Assembly: GCA_008330645.1 (NCBI GenBank)
Contig: VLTN01000021.1
Coordinates: 372,001-436,000 of the forward strand
Direction: 5' to 3'
Length of the DNA: 64,000 nucleotides
DNA from: Cafeteria roenbergensis
Taxonomy: Eukaryota > Sar > Bigyra > Bicosoecida > Cafeteriaceae
Shown one piece after another: positions 1-12,200 of the stretch (the stretch's first letter is position 1; each line of letters opens with the position of its first letter). Position numbers and translations under genes: made by a program. The notes under the pieces were generated by a model. That model ran no database searches and was not told the DNA's origin. It saw nothing but the letters and a program-made list of their open reading frames with translations.

Positions 1-2
1 CC

Positions 3-2111
3 ACCTGCCTGGTCCTGGTGTGGCGGGCGTGGGCCCGCACTTCGCACTACATGCGCCTCGAGATGTTCGCCAAGACGCCCAAGGAGACGCTCGAGCAGGC
101 TGTGGAGGCGCTCCGCCGCGATCCAGCGGTCATGCTGTCCGAAGCCCGGCGCATCGCGGCGCTGGCCGGCGAACGCGGCGCGTCCTCGCAGCTGGCCTCC
201 TCCGGAGCCCCGCCCGGAGGAGCGGCAGCTTCCTCGCCCGCCCCACCCAAGGATGGGCGCCAGGACGCATCCAAGCCCGCAGCGGCGTTCTTCGAGTCGG
301 CGGCGGAAGCGGCAGAGGCTGTCGAGTACCTGAGCCTGCGCCACCAGTTCCTCTACCGGCAGCGCCGCAGCCGCTCCCCCCCCGTCACCCGCGGTTTCAA
401 CTTCTCGCTGTACCTCGCCCACACGTTGGGCCGGGACATGGCCGCTGTCGTCCACATCCAGGTGGCAGCCTGGGTGCTCCTCCTGCTCTGCATCTTCGCC
501 TTTGCTCCCGTGATGCTTGTGGGGATCCCGGCCGTGGAGCTTGCCGTGTTCGTTGCGGTGGGAGTCCTGCCGCTGGCCGGGCTGGGCTGCCTGGGCTGGC
601 ACGTGAGCCAGGCCAAGCAGCTGCTCGTCGACCCGACTCTGCTGCGAGAGGCGCTCCGCCGCGCGGGCGCCGTGACCAGCGTGCGTGGAATGGGCACGGG
701 CACCGCCGCAGGCTCTGAGCGCGACTCGGTCACCAGCGACACGCGTCGGTCCGCAGCCACGCACGACCAGCGAGGCGGCGCTGCCTCTGCCCGCCTGCGT
801 CGCCGAGCCGCTGCGGGCGCCGCGGGCGCCGCGGGCGCTGGGGACGCGTCGTCGCCCGCCGCCGCTGGCGCCGCGACCCCGAGCTTGGCCCCCACCCCTC
901 ACCCCGAGGGCGAGGCCGGCCGCGCTGACAGGGCCGTCACTGCGCTGGTGGCCGAGGGTTGGCCACGCTTGCACGGCTTCCGGGCGCCGTACCGCCGAGG
1001 TACGGCTGCCTCAGAGGCTGCCGGCAGCTCTGGTGCAGAGGGGGCCCCGGGTGCCAGGGCCGCCCGCGCTGCCTCGCGCAACGGGTGCTATGGCTGGTGC
1101 TGCGGCGAGACCCGCGGCACGGAGGGCGGCAGCCACGCCCGCACCCTGTGGTTCGGCAACGCCTCCCCAAGCGCGTTCGGGTTCCTCCTCACCTTCCTCT
1201 GCCTCGTCAACGCCGTGTACGTCAGCGTGCTCCTCGGCGCTCTCGCGTCTGCGCTGGTCGCGATTCTGGGGCCCTGGATCGGCCTCGCCGCCCTGCTCGG
1301 CCTGCTCGTGCCCCCCGCCGGGTTCGTGGCGCTGCTTCCCTCCGTCGTCGCCAACATGTCCATTGTGGTGTCGGTGGAGGAGATGGTCCGGTCCGAGGTG
1401 GTGCGGCAGGCCACGGTGCAGCAGCAGGCGCAGCTGGCCGGCGCAGCGGTCAAGGTGCTGGCCTGCCTCGCAAACAGCAGCAAGATGGTGGAGGCGTCGG
1501 CGATGACCCCGGCCGAACGAGCCGGCCGGCTCGAGGCCGCGCGCGCCGCCCTGGGGGAGGAGGGCGTGGCCGAGGCGATGGACGAGGCGGCCCGCATGTT
1601 CGACTCCTTCCTCCCCCCCGGGAAGGAAGCCCTGGACAAGGATGCGCTGGCGCGGCTGCTGACCTCGCTGGGGGTGCTTGGGCGCGGCGACTCGGAGGCA
1701 GGGGACGCGGCAGCCCTCCGCGCGGCGATGCTTGCCATGGACGAAGACGACGTGAGCGACGCCGAGCGCATGCGCCAGGCGGGCGAAGATCCCGCGCCGG
1801 ACGGCGAGGGGGCGGGGCTCCTCGACTCTGTCACGGTGTCCAAGCAAGAGTTCCAGCACTGGTACATCATTCTCGGCCCGGGAGCGCCCAACTCGGCGGA
1901 GCAGGACCTCGACGTGCTGGTGGACACCGTGTTTCGGGCGCTGGACCGCGACGGCGACGGCGAAATCTCCCTCTCGGAGCTGCGCTCGGCGCTCGAGGGC
2001 ATCGACCCGAGCATCGACGTGGAGGCCGTGCTTGCTGCCTGGGACTCGGACCGCAGCGGGGCGCTGAGCCCCGAGGAGCTGCGCCATGTGTTCGTAGAGA
2101 CCATGCGCTGA
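3..2111 (+). CDS. MLO-family membrane protein with C-terminal EF-hand module (5' partial)
   Basis: The reading frame is open from base 3, so the gene begins before the window. The segment around bases 300-620 has the MLO layout: an EYLSLRHQF motif, then a GFNFSLYLAHTLGRDM stretch, then two membrane segments (about 453-603). A second conserved block starts with TLWFGN (about 1145) and contains further membrane spans to about 1385, ending in a LLPSVVANMS motif like the 'LPLYALVTQMGS' region of plant MLO. Between the blocks is a low-complexity Ala/Arg/Ser loop. The C-terminus carries two canonical EF-hand loops (1944-1979, DRDGDGEISLSE; 2043-2078, DSDRSGALSPEE) after two degenerate EF-like helices (about 1590-1880), so it resembles a calmodulin. 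MLO proteins are seven-pass plasma-membrane proteins, reported as calcium channels, with a calmodulin-binding tail in plants. The opening bases match the end of the third span. Family call is by motif reading; function in this organism is inference. Confidence 0.8.
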   Translation, partial: TCLVLVWRAWARTSHYMRLEMFAKTPKETLEQAVEALRRDPAVMLSEARRIAALAGERGASSQLASSGAPPGGAAASSPAPPKDGRQDASKPAAAFFESAAEAAEAVEYLSLRHQFLYRQRRSRSPPVTRGFNFSLYLAHTLGRDMAAVVHIQVAAWVLLLLCIFAFAPVMLVGIPAVELAVFVAVGVLPLAGLGCLGWHVSQAKQLLVDPTLLREALRRAGAVTSVRGMGTGTAAGSERDSVTSDTRRSAATHDQRGGAASARLRRRAAAGAAGAAGAGDASSPAAAGAATPSLAPTPHPEGEAGRADRAVTALVAEGWPRLHGFRAPYRRGTAASEAAGSSGAEGAPGARAARAASRNGCYGWCCGETRGTEGGSHARTLWFGNASPSAFGFLLTFLCLVNAVYVSVLLGALASALVAILGPWIGLAALLGLLVPPAGFVALLPSVVANMSIVVSVEEMVRSEVVRQATVQQQAQLAGAAVKVLACLANSSKMVEASAMTPAERAGRLEAARAALGEEGVAEAMDEAARMFDSFLPPGKEALDKDALARLLTSLGVLGRGDSEAGDAAALRAAMLAMDEDDVSDAERMRQAGEDPAPDGEGAGLLDSVTVSKQEFQHWYIILGPGAPNSAEQDLDVLVDTVFRALDRDGDGEISLSELRSALEGIDPSIDVEAVLAAWDSDRSGALSPEELRHVFVETMR

Positions 2112-2760
2112 TTGGGGCTGCGCCGCTTGTTTGGACTCGATGCGACCAGCCCGCGCCGCTCGCCGTGGGCAACAGGCAGCGAAGGCTGGGCGCTCTGTTT
2201 CCCGCGCCCCACCCCGACCAGCCTCCCGTCATTGACAAACCCGTGCGCGCTGTCGAATGTGACAGTGCAGCAGCCGGTGGGGAGTCCGAGAACCCCTGCC
2301 TCCAAAGAGCTTGTGCCGCAGGTGAGGGCGCTCATCTGTCGATGCTTCGTGCGAGTCTGTGTGAGCGTGTGTGTGCGCGTGTGGGCTCAGCCCCTGCGAC
2401 CACCAGCCGGCTTCTTCAGGCAAATGAAGGGCCACCGCACGCCGCACAACCACAACTGCCGCAGCCCGTCGCTTGGGAAGCCACCCGCCCGTGTGTCGCG
2501 CTGGCCGCCGCAGCTCGCATGCATTGGTGTTGTCGGCGCTGCGGCGGCAGCAGCAACCCTGGGCCTCAGCATCGCCTGCCGGCCCAGCTGGTTCTCCCAC
2601 AACTGCGACTTGTGTGTTCCTCTGTGCGCCGTGCGGAGCCGCTCGCGGGCGGACTGAGATCCCGCTCCGCTGTCACGCCGTAGAGCCGGCAAACGTGCCG
2701 CCGACGAACGGCGGACGGGCCGGGGGCTCCGCACTCGCCGGCCTGGGTGCGGCAGCGCCC
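2112..2760. other. Intergenic spacer, MLO 3' side to DENN 5' side
   Basis: A 649-base tandem gap. It should hold the 3' UTR of the MLO gene and the promoter and 5' UTR of the DENN gene. A GT-rich patch lies at about 2350-2385. I see no credible gene, canonical AATAAA or RNA gene. Confidence 0.6.
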
Positions 2761-5700
2761 ATGGCCTCGCCCCCTGGGCGCCTGATTGACTACTTCTTAG
2801 TCCTTTCCAGCCGCCCGGCAGGCGGGGATGGTGAGCGGCCCTGCTTGGGCGCGCCATCCCATCGCAGTTGCCCTCGCGCAGACCGACTCCCAACTTGCGC
2901 CGGCGCCCGCCTGAAATCGACGGGGCCGCGCCCAGCTGCTGCATGCCCCGACTCACACTCGCAGCTGAGCCGGGAACGCGTGGCTCGTTGGTGCAGCGCT
3001 TCCCGAGGTGGGACCACCAGGACTACCCAATCGACCAGGTGCCCTCCATGGTGCGAGTCGGCGCGCAATCGCCACCCGCCGGGGCCTCTTGCGGCGGCAA
3101 GCGCGGCAGCTGGCAGCATTTCTCCGCGCTGCGCATCCGGGCACGCGCAGCGCGTGGTGCCTGGCCTCGCTGAGTGCGCGAAGGGGCCGGCTAGCTCGTT
3201 GCGCGCCCACGGCGCCAGTCGGCCGTGCCCCCGGCTCCCGCTTTGTCGCAATCCCTCTCGTCCTCGCCCTTCGAAAATTCGTCACGCAGTGGTGCCTGCC
3301 GTACGGAGCACACGGCGGCGTGGTGCTGCCCCGCGAGCCCATGCCCTGGGTGGCCCGGCTCATGCACAACGAGGCGAGCGCCTACGCCGTGTGCCTCGCG
3401 TTCGCGTCCTGGGGCACGGAGGGGGAGGACGAGACGATGTGCCTTGTGATGGTGACGCACCACGCCGAGGTGCTTGCCCTGTGCGCGTCGGTGCTGCGGG
3501 CGATGCTCGCCACGTACGGCGTTGGCCTGGCACAGCCGGCGCGCTGCTCATCGCTCGTGCCGCTGGAGGCCTTGCTCGTCGGGCTGGTCACGGAGTGCCC
3601 GGCGCCGCAGCCCGGCCAGCTGCTGCAGATCCCCCTGCCTCTTCTGACCAGCGGCGCCGGTCCGCAGGTGGAGGCGCGCCTACTGCCCGAGCAGCTCGTT
3701 GCCGCGCCCTCCGAGCCCCGCGCCACCGCCGTGGACCCGGCCTGCGTGGCGGAGCTCCTCCGCTGCCTCCCCGGGCGCGTCATCCTGCGGGTGGTGGCGG
3801 GGCTCCTGGCCGCCCGCTCCGTGGTGCTCGTCTCCTCCTCCCGGTGGCGCCTCAGCGCTTGCAGCGAGGCCTTCAGCGCGCTGCTCTGCCCTGTGGAGTG
3901 GATCTGCGTCCGCATCGGCGTGGCCATCCCGGAAATGGTGCGCGTGGTCACGGCGCCCGTCCCCTTCCTCTGCGGGGTGCTCAGGGGCCACGTGGAGGCC
4001 GCCGGACACCTGGACGCGCTGAACGAAGTGTGCGTCGTGGACCTGGATGAAGGCACGCTGGCTCTCCCTCAGCCCTCCCGCAGCCACACAGACGCGCTCT
4101 CGGACCTTCGGAGGCAGCTGCGCAGGGGGCGGCGCGCGGAGGCGGCAGCGGCTGCCGCTCAGGCGGCGGCGGCGGCGTCATCGGACGCGGCCGACCGTCC
4201 GGGCCACAGCCGTGACTCCAGCGACAGCAACGTCATCACGGCGGAGGAAGCCGATATGGCGTTCCCTCGCTTCCCCGAGGTGATTGCAAGCGGGACGACT
4301 CGCGCCCTCGACGCCGCGGCCGCGATGCTGGTGCAAGCTTCGGGCTCGGCAGAGCTGGCTGGGCCTGCAGGGTCGGCAGGGTCGGCTGGGTCGGCCGGGT
4401 CGGCAGACGGAGCCGGGGCGTCCGCTGCCGGTAGCAGCGATGACGTCGACGAGGAGGGCGGGCCGGACCGCACGCTCGCCGCTGCCCAGCAGGCCGCCGC
4501 GAGGGCCCTGCCGGGGGTGATGTCCCTGCCGGACTCCAGGAAGGATTTGCTTCCCGGCGCAGGACGCCAGCGGCGCGGGGTGTCGTCCAGCGGCACAGGG
4601 CTCGTGTCCTGGGAGGCTGACGAGACGGTGGCCTCCGTGGTTGCGCGGTGCGCCGTGCTGGAGGCGATGATCGCTGTGCTGGGCGGCCACCACCAGTTCG
4701 CCCGGAACGTGGAGCCAGCGGAGGGGGAGAGCCGGGGGGACCCCTCCGCGCCCTGGGCGCGGTCCGCCGGCGACGTGGCGGAGTTCGACGTGGAGGCGTT
4801 CCTGGCCACGCGGCCGCTGGAGGTGCGTCCGCTGGCGGCCGAGATCGTCGCGACGCAGGCATTCATCTTCCTCTGCCAGCACACGCAGGCTGCGGCCAGT
4901 ACGTTTGCCCGCGGCCGGACTGGGGACAGCGGTGCCTCGTCCGCTGCGGAGGCGAGCGTGGCCAGCGCCTGCCCCACGCAGCGGGGCGTCTACGTGTTCA
5001 TCGCGGCGCAGGACGCGCTGGCAGCCGCGCTCGAAGCCGGGCGGCGCTCTGGCGCTGACCAGGCCATCGCGGAGGCAGACAGCTCGGAGGACAGCTCCGC
5101 CAGCTCCGGCTCCGACGACGAGGACGCGGAGGGCGACCTGGAAGAGGCGGACGAGGGCGAGGAAGCGGAGGGCGACGAGGCGGCGGACGGGTTCGGGGAG
5201 GCGGGTTCGTTCAGCAGCGAGGCGGCGAGCCCAGCAGCGGAGGGCAAGGCAGACGGGGCCAGCCACCGGGTTCGAGCAAGCGACGCCACGGCCAAGGGCA
5301 GCGCTCCGGGTGGGAATGGACGCGGAGCGCCGCGCAGGGGGCGGGCAGGCGCGCCTCGCAGCCATGGCGTCGCCGACGTCGGCGGCAAGGCGGACAGGTC
5401 ACCGCCCCCGCCCCCGCCGCGGCCTCCGTCCCGCAGCAGCAGCAAGGGCGCACGTGCCAAGCGACGGTCGCGCCACAGCTCCGGTCCCCTGCGGGGTCTG
5501 GTTGCCATGTTTGGCATGCGGAAGCTGACCAAGTCCGCCGCGCCAGCGGCCACCTCGGCCAAAGCGGCGGCGCTGCCCGAGGCGCCTGCCCCCGCTGCCC
5601 CTGCCCCCGCCGAGCCGTCGTCGTCGTCGTCGTCAGCGCCCTTTTGGGAAGTTGCCGGATGGCGCCCGTCCCAGAATGCGGCCGTGAGCGCCGCCATAGC

Positions 5701-8700
5701 CCGGGCAGCCTTTGGCATGGGAGCGCGGTTCTCGAGGGAGCGAGTGCTCCTTCCGTCCCTCTTTGGGGCGGTGCCGGAGGGCATGGACGCCTTGGCCGGG
5801 TCAGAGGGGGGCATGATCGCTCGGGCCACGGCGGTGGCGCCCCCGCTGGTGCACGCCTCCCGGCGAGGGCCCCTGCAGAGATGGGTGTGGCCGCCGCTTG
5901 ACCCCACGCTCATGCGGGCGCCACGTCCGCTCTACGCTGGCGCCTCTGGCGCAGCCGGGTCGTGGCAGGTGGCCCGCGGCGCCACCGAGCGCGCGTGGCG
6001 CGCGTCCATCTCCCGTCCAGGCGCCGGCGGGGGCAGCCCCCCGGCGGGCATGGTCGGCGGCCTGCTGGTGTCGCCCACCAGCAAGCAGAGCATGGTCCCG
6101 TCGCGCTCCGGCTCGGCGCTGAGCCAGCGGCAGTCCCCCCGCGGGCGCGGATCTGGCCTCGGCGCCACGCTGCCCATCACACCCCGGCGGCCCCGGGACC
6201 CCCGGCGGAGCGCCGTGGGCGCAGTCTCGGAGCGGGTCATGGATTCAGCCATGTCGCAGGGCGCAAGGTCGCCCCCCTTCCGCTCGCAGGGCCACGGCCA
6301 GCCAGTCACGCCGCCTGCCGACTCGCTGGCGCGGGGGGCTGCGGCGCAGGCCCAAGCGAGCTCCGGCCAGTGGGCGCCGGACAGCCCCGTGCTCAGGAGG
6401 TCTGCCACGGCGGCCCACAGCGTGGGCGCCGGTGTCGCTGCCGCTCGAGCTGCTGCCGAGTCGGCTCCGGCCCGCGCCGCGCCCGACGAAACGCTCTCGC
6501 CCTGGCAGACGCCTCAGTACCGGGCCGCGCGCGAGCTGGGCTTGCTCGCGCAGCAGGGGGAGGGCGGCCTGCTCCTGCACCGGGCCCGGCAGCTCGCGGA
6601 GATGGAGCGATCGGCCGAGGCGCCGCTGGGCGGTGCGGCCGACACCGATGACGCCACGGGCACGCTTTCGCCTGTGAGCCCGATCGAGGTCGATGGCGCG
6701 ATCGCGGGACTCGGCCTGCCAGAGGACGCCCACTTGCTGCACGAGCGACGGTCGCGCTTGCTGGAGGAGGTGCTCGCGGCGGCGCAGGGGCGCCTGCTCG
6801 CCGAGGCCATTGCGAGCCCTGCCGACGACGACAGCCCTCGTCGGCGCTCGCGGCGCGGCACGATGTTGCCCGGCCCGGGCCAAGGGGCCATGCGTCGGGA
6901 CCAGGGGGCGGGGACGGCCGCTTTCGGGTCGTCGCCGCTGTCGTCAGCCCTCCTCGGAGAGGGCGGGCAGGGACCGGCGCCTCGCTCCCGGCACAGGGGC
7001 GCAAGCCAGTCGGCCGGACAGGCGCGCAGCGCCGCGCTGGCTGCGGCTGCAGCAGCCGCTGCGGCAGAGGGGGGAGCGCTTCCAGAGGACGGCGCCGACG
7101 CGGAGCGAGGCGTCGGCCCCGACCGGTTTCGCGCAGCAGGCCCGCGCCAGCGGCGGCTCGCGGACGACGGGGCAGAGGGCGTGGTGTGGGCTAGCCACCG
7201 CGTGCTGGCCATCGCGGATGCTGACGCGCATGCGGACGACGCGGATGTGGAGGCCGGGGCTGCCGCAGCGGGCGCTGGGGCAGCGTGGCGACGCCACGGC
7301 CGCCCCCCCGCGGCACCGCTGCGTGGCAAGCGGGTGGCCCAGTCAGACAGCGACAGGTCTCTCCAGGCGTCGGGCACGGGGTCGTCGGGCAGGCGCATCT
7401 CCATGCGCTTCCGCATCCCGTCGACTCCAAGCGAGGGGGACGGCACCGTGGGCAGCGCGGGGTCGACAGGGGCCGCCGCGGACCACGGACGCTCGGGACA
7501 GGAAGCGGCCCGGCCTCGCGGGACGAGGGGGGGAAAGAAGGCGGCGGGGCGCCGCCGGTCGTGGCGCTCTCGATCCTGTGCCCCCGTGGTGGACGCTCAC
7601 GTGAGGGCGCTGCTCAAGTCCGTGCGCGATGACGCGGACGCCGAAGTGGCGGACCTGCGGCGGTCGTTGCGGCAAGTGGGGGAGGCGGTGAGCGCCATGA
7701 AGGACCGCGTGGGGCAGCTGTTGGTGGAGGCGCGGACTGAGGCAGGCAGCGCCGCAGCCTGGAAGGCTCGATGGGCCAGGCAGACGAGACTGGCCACTAG
7801 GCTTGCGCTGCAGCTCGCCGACGCGAACAGCGACGCCGAGGCGGCCGCGCGCCGGGCCGAGGAGGAAAACGCGCGATTCCTTGCCGCTGCCGAGGCCAGG
7901 GCCATCAGCGACGCCAGGCTGGAGCGAGCGGAGGCGGAGCTGGCGCAGCTGTACGGCGAGCGCACGGCCCAGCCCCGCCAGCTGCACCGCAGAGAGCCGT
8001 TGCTGCTGCAGAGCTCTCCGGGAGCGGGGATCGCAGGCGCATCGGCGCCTGCGCTGGCCCACACCATGGCCCGTCGCGCGGCCCAGGCGGCGGAGGATGC
8101 GCTTCGTGCAGTGTCTGGGCGGGAGGCCGCTGGCATGGCGGCCGAGGCGGCGGCCCGGGCGGCGGCTGCCGCAGAAGGCGCTGCCTGCGCTGCAGCCGAG
8201 AGTTCTGCCCGCGAAGCGGGGCTCGAGGAGCGCGTAGCCGACCTGGAGCGACGCTCCAGGGAGGAGGCGGAGGTGCGGGAGCGGATGGCGGATCTCATCC
8301 GCTGCCTCTCTCGGGCTGTGGGCGAGGCGGAGGAGAGCGCAGGCGACGAGGCTGGTGGCACGCACGAGGCCGGGGCGCTCCAGCGGCAGGGTGCTGTGCA
8401 CGTCGAAGACCCGTGGAGCAGGCGCGTGGACGCGGCGTCGCCGTCCCACCGTCTGTCTGGACGCCTCGCAAGTGTTCGCCAGGCAGCGCAGACGGCGGAA
8501 CGTCGCGCAGAGGCTCGCCTCGCGCAGCTGCGGCGAGTGCTCGAGTCGCCCGAGGGGCGCGCTCGGCTGCATCGCGCGCCTTGCCAGGGCGAGGCGCAGC
8601 CGGCGCAGTCGGGGTTCGGCCGACCCCGCGGCTTCCGCGGCGCTTCCGCCAAGAGCGGCGCAGCAGGGGCGCGCGAGGCACCATCCTGGGCCCGCAAGGC

Positions 8701-8956
8701 AACGGACTGCGCCTGGATGGCGCACGCCTGCCGGTCGGAGCTGCTTGCCGAAGCCGCGCTGATCGAGGCCACGGCCGCGGCCGTCGGGGAGGACGAGGAG
8801 CTGGCCAGTGGGGCCGCGCTGGCAGTTGTGGAGTCCGTGGGCTGGTCGGCCGACTGGGAGGGAATGCCGGCGCGCGCTGCTGCGGGCGGCAGCGAATCGC
8901 TCGCGACCATGCTTGCCGACTTGCGCGCCGCTGAGGAGGCAATCCTGTCGACGTGA
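2761..8956 (+). CDS. Tripartite DENN-domain protein (putative Rab GEF) with long coiled-coil tail
   Basis: Proposed structure: join(2761..2830, 2965..3050, 3290..8956), 1,940 aa. Splicing is needed to complete uDENN: exon 1 gives RLIDYFLVLS, exon 2 gives QRFPRWDHQDYP, exon 3 gives WCLPYGAHGG. This is the order seen in MADD/DENND proteins, and the phases agree at both joins (phases 1 and 0). cDENN is at about residues 200-310 (LLSVSSS-like VVLVSSS, then CPVEWICVRI and APVPFLCGV). dDENN is at about 497-585 (FDVEAFLATRP then ATQAFIFLC). DENN domains exchange nucleotide on Rab GTPases in membrane traffic. The rest is disordered: an acidic Ser/Asp/Glu stretch (about 5080-5230), a PPPPPPRPP tract near 5405, Ser/Arg-rich regions, then heptad-like coiled coil from about 7590 to 8560. 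The stop is TGA at 8954. The start ATG is the first in frame and is followed directly by uDENN. Rab target cannot be read from sequence. Confidence 0.85.
2831..2964 (+). other. Intron 1 of the DENN gene
   Basis: 134 nt, donor GTGAGC, acceptor CTCGCAG, phase 1. The junction codon becomes GCT (Ala). Removing it joins two halves of uDENN that lie in different frames. Confidence 0.8.
3051..3289 (+). other. Intron 2 of the DENN gene
   Basis: 239 nt, donor GTGCGA, acceptor TCACGCAG, phase 0. The join reads QVPSM-WCLPYG, the expected uDENN sequence. The downstream frame also stays open through the intron, so reading through without splicing would give a wrong N-terminus. Confidence 0.8.
4368..4407 (+). 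repeat. GGGTCGGCN tandem repeat inside the DENN gene
   Basis: Short near-perfect 9-base units coding for Ala-Gly-Ser repeats in the disordered linker between cDENN and dDENN. Confidence 0.7.
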
Positions 8957-9257
8957 GCAGGGGCGTGCCAGCCCCCGGCGCGGCGCGCGTTTGATTGCCG
9001 TCGTGCGCACGCAAGAGTGTCGTGCGCGGGCCACAACATCGAACAAGCGTTTGCTTGACGCGATTGGGGGCTGCTGCGGCCTGCTTGTGCTTCGTGGCTC
9101 GCAGTCCTTGACAGGGCCGAAGCAAGCAAACAAACAATCTGTCAATCAGAACTCCACACCAGCAGTGCGGCAGCAACTTCCAACATCGTCACCCCGGCGT
9201 CCTAGAGCAGTATGTGGGGGGGGCGGGGAGGGGGGGGCGCAAGGCGCCCTACCGGCT
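8957..9257. other. Convergent 3' spacer, DENN to Sfi1-repeat gene
   Basis: About 300 bases between two stop codons facing each other. It is locally A-rich (about 9120-9160, AAACAAACAAT) and then has a G-run cluster at about 9210-9237. Likely holds both 3' UTRs. No gene seen. Confidence 0.6.
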
Positions 9258-12200
9258 TCAGGGGCTGGACTCGCGGGACGAGCTCACTCGCCGGCCAGCA
9301 CGCTTCTCTGCCCGGGCAAGGCGCTCTAGCGCCCGCAACCCGGGCGCCTCCGCCTGCTGCAGCCGGGCAAGCGCGGCCACGGCGTCCCCCCCCGACTTGA
9401 CAGACCGGACCGCTTCGCGCACAGCAGAGCTCGGCCCCGCTCGCTCGGCAGACTGCGCTGCCGGCGGCTCGGGATGCATGTTTGCCTCCCGATGAGGGGC
9501 GAGGCGCTGGCGGGACTCTTGGCGAGCAAGCGAGGCAGCCCGGGCTTCCATCCGCTCTGCGGCCAGGCGGAGACGCTCAAGCGGCGCGGTGCTGCTCGAG
9601 CCAGCAGTGTCGACGCTTGCCTCAGCCGTGCTCTCCGAGTCCAGCCCCGAGGTCGGCCCCACGCCTGGTCCCAGTGCGGCAGTTGCGGCGGCCAGCGCAG
9701 CTCTCGAGGCCTGAACTGCGTCACGCGGGTTCCGACCCCGATTCGGGCCAGCGGGCGCGGCCGCAGGCCCTCGCTCAGACCTGGCGACCGCAGGCAGCTC
9801 ACCGCGGCGGCGTGCCGCGGCAGGAGGCCCAGTTGGGCGCCCGGGCGAAGGCCGGCGGCTTGACCCGCACACACGGCACACCGACCCGTCGTCAGGGCAC
9901 GCGCAGCGCCCGTGCGCCCGCGAGGGCCGGCCGGCCGCGTCGGGTGAGCCGTCCAGGCTTGGCCACGGGCGGGCCGCTGCGGCCGCGCCAAGGCTCGAGG
10001 GGCTGGTGGCGGTGGTCGTCGTGGTATCCTCCACCGCCACGACCGCCGGGTAGCCCCCGCCAGCCAGCGTGGCGGCCGCCCGTCGAGAGTCCGCTTCCGC
10101 GGCGAGCAGCGCAGCGCGCAGTGCCCGGGCGTCTGCGTCCGCAGCGCCCCTCGCCGGAGCCGGCGCAGACTGACCCGCCGCCCCCGGCACTGCGCTGCTG
10201 CGCCTCGTTGAGGCTCGGCTCCCCTTGGGCTTGGCAGCCGCGGGCCAGCTCTCCCCGGGGGCGCTGCCCTCGGACGGGCGCGCCGGGGCCGGGTCAGCGG
10301 ACTGCGAACCAGCGTCATACCCAGACCGCGGCGCTGCCACCGCCGGGGAGGGCCTTCGGAACGCCCTCGGGTCCAGCGGCTCAGAGCCGTCCTCGCCCCC
10401 CCACGCAGGGTCACCGGCCACTCCGGCCATGGCAGCTTCCGGTGGGGCGAAGTGACGCTGCCTGGGGGCCGCGGCGGGATTCCGCACGCCAGAGGGGCCG
10501 TGGTGTGGCCGGAGGCGCCGCTCCACGGCGGCCGCGCGCGCAGCCGCCGCCCCCGCATCCACCGTTGCAGCGCGAGACGAGGCGGCCGCGGACGCGCCGG
10601 CCCTTGCACTCATCTCGGCCGCGACGGCGCGGCCCTCTCTCTCCAGATCAAAGCGGTTGGCTCGCCGCCTCCACTCCTCCGTCCGCTGCGTGCGAGAACG
10701 CCAGAGCCGCCACCAGCGCCGGATCGCGATGCGCCGCACCGCGGCCGCGGCCACGCCGTCCTCGGCCTCCACGACGGCCACAGCGGCTCCCCACTGGCGC
10801 AGCGTCCTCCGCAGCAGCCGAACCCGGCCGAAGGCGTCTGCGGCCCGCTTCTGCGCCCGAAGGGCGGAGGCAAGCCGGACGGCCCCTGCCCACGCAGCCA
10901 GCGCGCGCACGCCCCGGGCCCGCCGGCCCTTGGCCTGCGCAGCGGCGGAGAGGACCCACGCGCGCATGACGCTCGCGACGCAGCGGCGGCGCTGCGCCGC
11001 AGCCACGGCCGCGCCCCTGGCTGCCAGGCGACGCGAATTCTGAGCGCTGGCGTGCCAGGCACCAAAGCAGAGCCGCTGAGCCCGCTGCTTCTGCCAGCGC
11101 GCTGCGCCGATGCCCCGAAGCCGGAGCCACCGTCTAAGCATGGACCGGCGCCGCCACATTGCCAGGACGGAGGCAAGCAGAGCCCGCTCCGGGCCATCGC
11201 GCCTGGCTGTGTTCGACGGGTCGGCGTCCGCGTTGCGAAGCGCCTCGTCGTCGGCAACAGCGACAGCTGCGCCGCTGGCCGCGGCGGCGAAGCGCAGCGC
11301 CACTTCGTACGACCCACTGACGGTCCAGCCCAGGCCCCGCGGCGTGGCCACTCGGGCCGGCATGCGGGTGGCAGTCATTGCGCGCAGCACTGCCGCGTCC
11401 GCCGCCGATGGCGCAGCGCCGCCTCGCTGCGTCACCGGCGGCCGGTGCACAAAGGTGGGGCTCCTTGAGGAGCCGTGGCGCGCCAAGCCAGGCGAGCGCC
11501 CAGCAGCGACCTTTTGGCTTCGGGCGCGAGCATTGGCGTCGTCCCCAGACACGTCGTGGCCGACCGACGAGCCGCCCGAGGACAGATCGGAGCCCGATCC
11601 CGACACCTCGTCGAGCACGCGCCGGCTGCCCAGCGGCGCGAGCGCAGGCATGAGCTCCGGCCGGGGCAGCCCCACCGCATAGTCGCACGGGGAGCACGCG
11701 CCAGGGCCGGGCCCCAGGCGGGCGCGGCAGAACCACGGGCCGGCAGCCGCCGCCGCACGCAGCTCCCGCACTGTGACCGCAGCCCACGCCGACGTGCAGC
11801 GCCGCAGCAGGGTGGCGCGGAACAGGCGATCCGCTCGAGCCTCTGCCCGGCGCTCCGCAGCCTCCCGCTTCCAGGCGCCCATGGTCTTCCGGAGCACCGT
11901 GAGGGCGAACCGCTCAGCTGCCGCTCGCTGGGTGGCGCTGGACCAGATGCGGGCCGCGCGCGCTCGGCCAAACGCTCGTACGCCCCGGCGCAGCGACCGC
12001 CGCCTCGCCCACGCGTCGGCAATTCCCGCGAGCCGGCGGCCCTCGGCCGACCCTCGAAACTTGGCCTTCCACAGCCCAAACACGCGCTCTTGCAAGAGCA
12101 GGCAAGCGCGCCGGCGGGCCAGGGCGGCCAACCTGCGCTCTGCCGCGGCGCGCACCCACGCCCTGACGCAGCCGAGAGCAAGCCTCCTCCCGCTGGCCTC

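Noticed and set aside
7343-9145. 600-codon open frame on the minus strand antisense to the DENN gene
   Set aside because: No domain, starts at a non-ATG codon, and lies opposite a well-supported coiled-coil exon. High GC removes stop codons from antisense frames.
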